From Chitinophagaceae bacterium (GTDB lineage: Bacteria > Bacteroidota > Bacteroidia > Chitinophagales > Chitinophagaceae), in the NCBI GenBank assembly GCA_030151745.1, contig JASLDA010000239.1:1-7178 (forward strand): a stretch of 7,178 nt of DNA, in the 5' to 3' direction. The notes beneath the pieces were generated by a model, which saw nothing but the letters and a program-made list of their open reading frames with translations, ran no database searches and was not told where the DNA came from. Positions 1 to 7,000 of the stretch are shown in pieces; position 1 is the stretch's first letter, and every line of letters starts with the position of its first letter. The position numbers and the translations under genes were made by a program.

Positions 1-1
1 C

Positions 2-145
2 AACCTGATGGCGATCCTGGACGAAAACAACAATGCGACCTTCTACGAGTATGATGCCCGGAACCGGCTTGTGCGCCTGAAGAAAGAGACCGATAAGGGA
101 GTTATCACGATAACGGAGAATATTAAAAATATCGTAAAGAAATAG
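2..145 (+). CDS. C-terminal tail of an upstream YD-motif protein (5' end outside window)
   Basis: This is the last 47 codons and TAG stop of a gene entering from the left edge; its start and most of its domains are not visible. The tail begins NLMAILDENNNATFYEYD and continues into ARNRLVRLKKET, then ends in a lysine-rich stretch, IKNIVKK. FYEYDARNRLVRLKKET fits a single YD-type repeat (Y-x-Y-D-x-x-x-R-L), the unit found in RHS/YD proteins. From memory, tails of the form ATFYEYDxxGxLxRxKKET close very large Bacteroidota proteins, so I infer that the full gene is long. No type IX secretion sorting domain is visible at this C-terminus. The gene stops 3 bases before the next start, so the two are almost certainly co-transcribed. 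It could be a relative of the giant gene starting at 907, or a different giant protein that only shares the YD element. The reading frame is convincing, the product less so. Confidence 0.72.
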   Translation, partial: NLMAILDENNNATFYEYDARNRLVRLKKETDKGVITITENIKNIVKK

Positions 146-148
146 GCC

Positions 149-208
149 ATGCGTGTTTGTATCATCGCTGTGCTCCTGGTGCTGGCTGTTAAGGGGCCGG
201 TCCTGGCC
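149..208 (+). other. Signal peptide of the 253-residue protein
   Basis: Residues 1-20 have a short basic N-region (MR), a hydrophobic core (CIIAVLLVLAV) and a small-residue ending (VLA before VSSS), consistent with Sec export and signal peptidase I cleavage after A20. There is no lipobox cysteine at the cleavage point. The exact cleavage site is inferred. Confidence 0.75.
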
Positions 209-910
209 GTAAGCAGCTCCGAGGCTGCCTACACTCAATTTCTGCAATTGACCAGGATGTTCGGCGGCAGCAATCCCTTCTCCTGCAGCGCCATCGTGGA
301 AGTCAAATACAAGTCGAATGCGACCCGTCCCATTTGCGATACCTCAAGACTTATTTACAGGGACCGGTCGACTTATTACCGGTCCCGGATCGTGGAGCGG
401 GTAGAAGGGCGAGAAGGAGAGCTCGTCATCAATCACGAGCTGAAAACCGTCAACTACCATATTTCGGACAGTGTCAAGCAGGCTGCGCAGCGGGAACTTA
501 AAATCAAGCCCAATCCCGAGATCGAGAGCATGCTGGAGGCAGACATCGAAGGGACGGATCTCGCTTCGTTCAAGAAATTCCTGACCGAGCAATGTATTGC
601 GAGCTGGGATACGAAGGAGGGCCTGGAGGAAATCACGTTTACGCCCAAGAATCCAAATCAGGCGACGCTGTTGTCCGTAAAGATCAAGTTCAGCGACGCC
701 AAGGTCCGGTACTACGAGTACACCGTGCGCGATGTATATGCTACCGACTACTACGGCAACAGTCAATTCCGGGTTATCAGGACGATTTATCGAGACTTCA
801 ACTACGACGGTATTCCCCAAATCCCTGTCCGTTTTTCTGACCTGCTGCAATGGAGCGGGTGGACGGTTAAACTGAAAAAATACACTGATTATCAATTGTC
901 TGTGTTATGA
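149..910 (+). CDS. Small exported protein of unknown function, encoded between two YD-protein genes
   Basis: The product has 253 residues and I do not recognise its family. Residues 1-20 form a signal peptide (MR, a hydrophobic core, then GPVLA). The only early cysteine, C4, is not in a lipobox, so this looks like a soluble periplasmic or secreted protein rather than a lipoprotein. The mature part has three cysteines (C46, C63, C149) and many alternating polar/hydrophobic stretches, such as ELVINHELKTVNYHI (91-105) and the segment around 160-200, suggesting a beta-rich fold. A polar helical segment (about 107-150) lies between the two beta regions. This order is loosely like LolA/LppX-type lipid-binding folds, but that is a weak guess. 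The ATG lies 3 bases after the upstream stop. No clear Shine-Dalgarno sequence precedes it, and AAAGAAATAGG is the only purine-rich stretch. The stop overlaps the start of the giant gene. Position suggests a partner, chaperone or export accessory for one of the flanking giant proteins. Confidence 0.88.
   Translation: MRVCIIAVLLVLAVKGPVLAVSSSEAAYTQFLQLTRMFGGSNPFSCSAIVEVKYKSNATRPICDTSRLIYRDRSTYYRSRIVERVEGREGELVINHELKTVNYHISDSVKQAAQRELKIKPNPEIESMLEADIEGTDLASFKKFLTEQCIASWDTKEGLEEITFTPKNPNQATLLSVKIKFSDAKVRYYEYTVRDVYATDYYGNSQFRVIRTIYRDFNYDGIPQIPVRFSDLLQWSGWTVKLKKYTDYQLSVL
360..386. repeat. Perfect 9-bp inverted repeat inside the small gene
   Basis: The arms are GGGACCGGT (360-368) and ACCGGTCCC (378-386), separated by the 9-base loop CGACTTATT. 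The arms are fully complementary and GC-rich, so a stable hairpin is possible in DNA or mRNA. It lies inside coding sequence (residues about 71-80, YRDRSTYYRSR) and lacks a following T-run, so it is not a typical terminator. A 9-bp match with a short loop can arise by chance in 7 kb, so function is uncertain. Confidence 0.5.
907..910 (+). promoter_or_regulatory. ATGA stop/start overlap coupling the small gene to the giant gene
   Basis: The TGA stop of the 253-residue protein (908-910) overlaps the ATG of the giant gene (907-909). No Shine-Dalgarno-like sequence precedes this ATG (upstream context TATCAATTGTCTGTGTT), so translation by re-initiation after the upstream stop is likely. The overlap supports the ATG at 907 over the in-frame GTG at 925, as does the signal peptide that follows it. 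Confidence 0.65.
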
Positions 911-1002
911 ATAAGACTAACAAAGTGTTATCCAATAGCTACGGTTTTGCCAGGACGCTGTTCCTGCTCTGCCTCTTCCTGCTGGGACGGAATGCAGCTG
1001 CG
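907..1002 (+). other. Signal peptide of the giant protein
   Basis: The N-terminal 32 residues contain a positively charged and polar N-region (MNKTNKVLSNSYGFAR), a leucine-rich core (TLFLLCLFLLG) and an AAA ending, followed by QTFNF. Sec export with cleavage after A32 is the best reading. C22 lies inside the hydrophobic core and is not followed by a mature lipoprotein pattern, so lipid anchoring is unlikely. Confidence 0.78.
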
Positions 1003-4000
1003 CAGACGTTTAATTTTCCGGCGATAGCTTATCTGGATTCGATGAAGCTGCGCGATATCGTAAGCACGGCCGGGTCGGATACGATTACCGTTACCCAAGG
1101 GGATTTCAGCAGCATGCTGGGCCCTATGGCCGGAAGCGGCTTTACTCTCAAAAGCATTCTGGCATTGACCAATTTCAAAGTCAATGTGCAGTCTTCGGAC
1201 ATCGGCCAAAGGCACGATTTCAACTACCTTATTACCTACAGGACGATCGGGACGTCCAACCCCTTAAGCTCGACGCTTACGAGCTCCGGTATCGATACCC
1301 TGAGCGTGTCCTATAACCGGGATTCCCTTGCCCTGATTAATGACAAGGCCTTCAATATCGCCGGAAATTTCCACCGGCTGAAGGTGGTGATCTATGATGT
1401 GTTCGAGGTCACCTCGTCAGGCGGCGGCCCGGTGTATACGAAGCTGCTACCCGCGGCGTATACCTCCGTTCCCCCCTTCGTTTTCGTAATGGGCGAGATC
1501 CACGTGCAGAAGTTCATGACCTATTCGTCGCTGAGCATGCTGACCAGCAACGTTGTCGCTACAAACAATATAAACACCAGCGGAACTGTAAAATTAGATT
1601 GGACGGCTGCTCTGGGATCGATCAAGCCGGCCGGCTATGAAGTGGAGTGGACGTACGCCCTGCCGGGTGAGACCCGCTACAATTTCAGGAACAATGCCAC
1701 GCGGATCTTTACCAACAGCACGAGCTTTGACATACCTGTTGCTCAAAAAGAAGGCACCCTGGTATGGCGCGCGCGCATGGTGCGCCCGGATCTGTCGGAC
1801 CTGCTCTCCCGCACTTACGGCGCCTGGACCATCGCTGCAGACGAGGGGGCGCTGTCCAGCCTTTCGGCCGGTAAGATCGCGATCGGTCTGTCTGCCAACG
1901 ATGCCCTGAACTGGGATCTGAAAATGTCCTTCGTGGAGGACGGCAAGTACAAGCAGGTCATAACTTATTACGACGGTCTGCTGAAGCAGAAGCAGGTCCA
2001 GACCCGTTTCAACTCGACGCCGGGGCAGACGATCGTAGCCCAGGATCTGTTCGATTACCAGGGCCGTTCCGTCATCAGCAGCCTGCCGATCCCTGTTAAA
2101 GGAAGCTCGAAATTCGCATACCTGCCCAACTTCCTGCATCCCAACGGCGCCGCGGAATACAGCAAGCTGACTTACGACGGCCTGCCGGATACTACCATAT
2201 GCCCGCCCCGGGAATTGCCTATGCCTCCGCTGGATGCAGCCGCTGCCAGCAATAAATACTATTCCCGGTTCAATCCGGATAAAACGGGACAGAATGCGTT
2301 TATTCCGGACGCCGAAGGTTATCCGATGACCCGAAAGATCCTGGCCGCGGAGAATCCGGAAAAGGTCCTTTTCCAGGGGCAGGCCGGGGTGCCGCTGCAG
2401 CTTGGAAATGACCGGCAGACCGCCTTCCTGTACGGCTCGCCGCTCCAGGCGGAGCTCAACCGGTATTTTGGCCAGGATGTCGGGAAGTACAATTATTACC
2501 GGAAGATGATTACCACGGACAATCATCACCAGGACATGTTCCGTATCACGAACGAGAAGGGGCAGCCGGTGGCCACCGGACTGGTAGGCACGCCCGATAC
2601 AAACAGCCTCGCACTGAGCATCCGCAACGCCCCCGTCAACAAAACATACAAGAGCAACCTGCTGCCCGTGCCTGATGTCCGCATGGGGGAAATCTGGCGG
2701 AACAGCGGTTCCCACTTCGTGGAATCCGATGCCAACTACGGCTTCGAATACAGCATCGAATACAAGCCTTATCAGCCCTGCCCAGGCATTTCGTACCGCC
2801 TATTGCCTAAGGTCTACTACAGTTACGAGGTGGTCGACAACTGCGGGAATCTCCGCGTTGAGGACGCGGGGGCATTGGGCGGCATCGGCTATACTACGTC
2901 GACCATGCTTAACTATGCCGCCAGCAAATCGGCATATCTCTTTAAAGGCAACCACGTCTGGAACAAGCGCTCCTACATCAAGATGGACGATGTGAGGGCT
3001 TCGGTGGATGCCTACCTGGACCTGACCAACGGCTGCTTCCGCACGTTCGATGATTTCCTGAAGGCGGAATTTCTGAAGGCCAGCTTTCCCTGCCCGCCCA
3101 ATGCCGATCCCTGCGATAATATGCGCCTTGCAATGATCAAGGAGCTGTATCCCCGGGCCAAATACGGGCAGTACGCTTATTACGATACCGCCAGCAAGAC
3201 ATTCGCAGGCCCGGCCAACAACTCCATCTTCAGCGCGGTGAAGGAACGGGACGGGGCATACCGGTATCAAAGCGAATGCATCCAGCTTCCGGGGACTATA
3301 GTTATCAACGGGGTTACATACCAAGGGAACTTCCTGCGTACTATGAGTCCGCAGCAGCTTATCAGCATCTTCAACGACTCAGTAGCTGCGCTCCTGCTGC
3401 CGCTGCACCCGGATTACTGCAAGCTGCAGATGTGCGGCATCATCAACAATCCATACTGCAAGGTCCTGGGCGGCATCAAAAAAGCATCGGATGCGGTCGC
3501 CATATCGCGGTACCGCATGACCGATATCGCCGCCAACGATCCCCTGGTGCTCGGCGGCATATTCACCGCCGCGGAGCTAGCTGTTACGCCGGAAGAAGGC
3601 GAAAGCATCGACCTGCTGGCCTTCAAAAAGACGATCTGCGGCAGCGAGTTCGGAGTGGTGGAGTCCGTATGCAGCGAGGTCAACGCCGGGAAGACGCCCG
3701 CAGATATCGTGAGCTACCCGGTGTATATGCAGGATGAATACTACCGCAATCTGGTAGAAGCTTATACCGCCAGCCGGGAAGTGCGCCTGAACAAGCGGCT
3801 GCAGGCGCTCGACGGCGGCTGCGGTCCTTGCAGCGCCAACAGGATGCAGAACCTGAGCATCGATACAAGCGGCAACAGTCAGAGCGACACCCTTCTTTTC
3901 GTAGGCGGCGTAGACTCGATGAAGACGAAGCTGAACCTGCCGATGCAATCGTCCACCAGCAGTTTCTTTGATCCATATTCCACGGTCAATGCCGACACCC

Positions 4001-7000
4001 TGAATAACCTGACCAATGTAGATCACTCGGTCTATTGCTCGGAGCAGGTGGAACGTATCGTCAGCAGCCTGGCTAATTGCAATGTGACGCCCGGTAAGCT
4101 CGACGCGCTGCGGGATTCCCTGACCGCCCGCTTCTGCATGGGAAATGGCAGGATTGCATCGCTTACCTACGACAGCCTCAGCTCGATCCTGGCGGCGCTC
4201 AGCATTCCCGTCAGCGATCTCTGCAACGCCGGCCTTGCCGACCTGCGGAAGATCACGCGCGGATCGGGCGACGAGGTTCAGCTTGGCCTTCTCCAATATT
4301 CTCCTTTATACTATCAGGACCTGACGGATTTTCTCCAGTCGGCCCATATTCTTGATTTCATCGCATCGCCGTCGGCTACGACCAGCATCCCCTTGCAGCT
4401 CTGCGATGCGCATCCGTTTGAGCAGGCGCTGGCGATACGGCTGGGCGCTACCCCCGTTCCGGCGAGCTGCAGTAGCACGCTCACCGTATTGGTATCAAAG
4501 TCAAGTGTTGTTCCGGCCAATGCCGTTTCGCTTACATTCAGCGCAGGCGGCAGCTCGGTAGGGTACTACCTGTACCCCCTGGCAAGAACGGACACCAATT
4601 CCCTCACCACCGATTTCGGCGCGCACATCATCGGCAGCACCAACAGCTACTCGCTCAAGTCGCTGTTCAATCCTCATGGCTTTGATCAGGTCGGTTCGTC
4701 CTTTGCCAATCGCAATACGGTACTTCTGGAGTTCAACGGCATCAAGGACGGGGCTTCGAGGCACTTCGGGTACTTCTTCAGCGCATTTCAGGGCGGGACC
4801 GACTATACGGCGATGGAGCGGGACCAGCAGGACTACCTTAACGGGGTAGGCTGCAGCGAGCTCATGCCCATGACCCGCAGCGCGCTTGGCAAAGCCGCAG
4901 CCCTGGGTATCAAGGCCGGGCACCCGCTTTTCGAGACGTTCTTCACCAATGTGATGAACTATGACAACCGAATCAACTTCAGCTTTGAGAATTACAGCGA
5001 GGCCATCCGCTCCTGCGGCCTGACGGATTCCCTGATCATTCCGAAGACGCTCGCGCACTTCAAGGTGAAGCTCCCGGCTTCCGCCAGCATACAGACCTAT
5101 ATCGACGCTGTGCAGATCACCGATACCATCGGACTCTCCTCCGTTCAGGCTTACGAGCTCGGCGGTTATACCTACCTGCTCGTCGACGTCAGCTCGGCCA
5201 ACGGTAAGACCTTCAAGGAGGCGACGCAAAGCCTGACGGCGCGGCTGCCCATAGGCGGCAGCATCCAGTACCTGCCGTACCTGCAGCGCGATACGGTAGC
5301 ACAGCTGCTGTCCAGCAGCATCAGTCCCCTGGACCTCAGCGGGCTGATGACGGCCTTCCCAGGCGCTACGATCAGCTCCACGCCGGTTGTCATCCGTTAC
5401 TATATCCCCGGCTATGGCCTGTTCTCCGCTCCGGGCAGCAACCTCATCACGATGGTGCGCAGCATCGCGGGCGATTACAATTACAATCACTACGTCGACG
5501 ATATCTGCCGGTATGTGAACGCGAACGCGCCGATGACCTCGGTGTTCACCCATGCCGAGTCGGCAGTGAGCGCGCAGTACGGCGATTGGCAGATGACGGC
5601 CTGGAGAAGCTATGTCCGGACCCTCTCTGCCGGCGATCACAATGCCCTGGTCAAAGGATCCAAAGCAAGCAAATTTGCGGCGCTTGCTGCTTCCGGCGGC
5701 GGCTACAGCTTCGCTACCTCCTCGTTCTCGTACCTGAACAAGCGCCAGCCCAATTACCGCAATGACCTGTTCATAGATCATGTGCCTACAGGCAACGCCA
5801 ATTACAATTACGTTTCCCTGCTGCTGTCTAACCTGCAGGCCGCGAATCTCAGCATTCTCCGTCCCACGACGCCATCCTCGTTCATTCCAAACCTGAATGC
5901 CGCATCGACCGAAACAAGGGCCTATCTGTGCGGTGATACCACCCAATTCTGGATCAATCACTTCAACGCACAGCGGAAGATGATCAATATCTTCATAAAG
6001 CTGCCTGCGTACCTGCCCCTGCCCAGGGCCTCATACCGGATCGTGGCGGTCCGGAAAGGATTCGAGCGGGATTCGGTAACCTATCTGAACCTGACGCTGG
6101 CAGCACAGAGCGGAGCGCTGCGCGATACGATAGAGTCCATTGCCTATTGCGATCTGACCTTCGGCCGCCATTATGTGATCCCCTCCGCCTTCCTCTCCTC
6201 GCATAGCGATGCGGCTGCGGATCTCGACCGGTTGGAAAGCTGCGAGAAGGCCAGGCTTGCGGACCTGTACCCGGCAGCTGCGATCAACTACAACCTGTAC
6301 CGGGACTCAATGCGCAATGTGCTCGTGGGTAAGTTCCGCCAGGATATCATCGACAACCTGAAGGAGTCGCTTAACATCATCGGCAACGATATCAAGCACG
6401 GGCTTACGCTTTACTACTATGACGTTGCCGGCAACGTCATCAAGACCGTATCGCCTGAGGGCGTATGCGAGCTCTCGGTAGCGGGAGCCGACAATGATAC
6501 GATCAACGCCTATCGCCTGCGCAACCAGGTGATCGGCGCCCTGGTGCCTGCGCATGCCAAAGTGACCTCATACCGGTACAATGCCCAGAACAAGGTCATT
6601 GAAAACCAGTCGCCCGATGCCGGCAAGACCATTACCAGGTATGACGTAATGGGCCGGGTCACCTTCTCCCAGACTGCCCAGCAGCGCGTGGACGGAGACT
6701 GGACCTATTTTATCTATGACAACCTTTCCCGCGTGATTGAGACCGGAGTAGTCCGTAATCCCTCCGGCTGGGCCCCGAATGTCTATACCACGCTGGGCTC
6801 GGCAACCGCCACCCAGATCAAGACCAGCTACGCCCGGAAAGAGGTTACGGTAACTCTTTATGATACGGCGTCCTATGCGCCCGCGGGGCCTTTCGCCAAG
6901 CAGGCGCCCCAGGACAACCTGAAGAACCGCGTATCCTGCGCTAAATATTTTGATGTCGTAGCTGCAGGCGCAGATGCTTCCAAGGATACGGGCTATGCCC

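Noticed and set aside
344..895. Antisense open reading frame of 183 codons opposite the small gene
   Set aside because: The + strand gene has a signal peptide and fits the operon by close spacing and ATGA overlap. The antisense frame has no such support.
972..1020. Possible lipoprotein or promoter signals near the start of the giant gene
   Set aside because: C22 is inside the hydrophobic core without a lipobox. The AT-rich TTTAATTTTCC stretch does not match the Bacteroidota -7 pattern (TAnnTTTG) and lies inside coding sequence.
1625..1636. 12-bp palindrome AGCCGGCCGGCT
   Set aside because: It is short and GC-only in its core, so it is expected by chance in GC-rich coding DNA; no sign of function.
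1594..2715. Antisense open reading frame of 373 codons
   Set aside because: It overlaps the FN3-like and YYDG/DYQGR/GYP blocks, which are recognisable on the + strand. The antisense product shows no motif and no plausible start context.
3276..3737. 153-codon + strand frame inside the giant gene
   Set aside because: It is out of frame with the conserved LLPLHPDYC region and rich in R, H, Q and A, typical of a shifted reading of the real gene.
3820..3834. CGPC motif as a thioredoxin-type active site
   Set aside because: Only the four residues match. The surrounding sequence has no thioredoxin fold pattern, and the motif falls in a generally cysteine-rich module.
3577..4296. Antisense open reading frame of 239 codons
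   Set aside because: It is opposite continuous coding sequence of the giant protein, and nothing in its translation is recognisable.
4501..5961. Antisense open reading frame of 486 codons
   Set aside because: It lies wholly inside the continuous + strand frame of the giant protein. Its translation is low-complexity in character (rich in G, R, V, A, Q) with no domain or signal, as expected for a shadow of GC-rich coding DNA.
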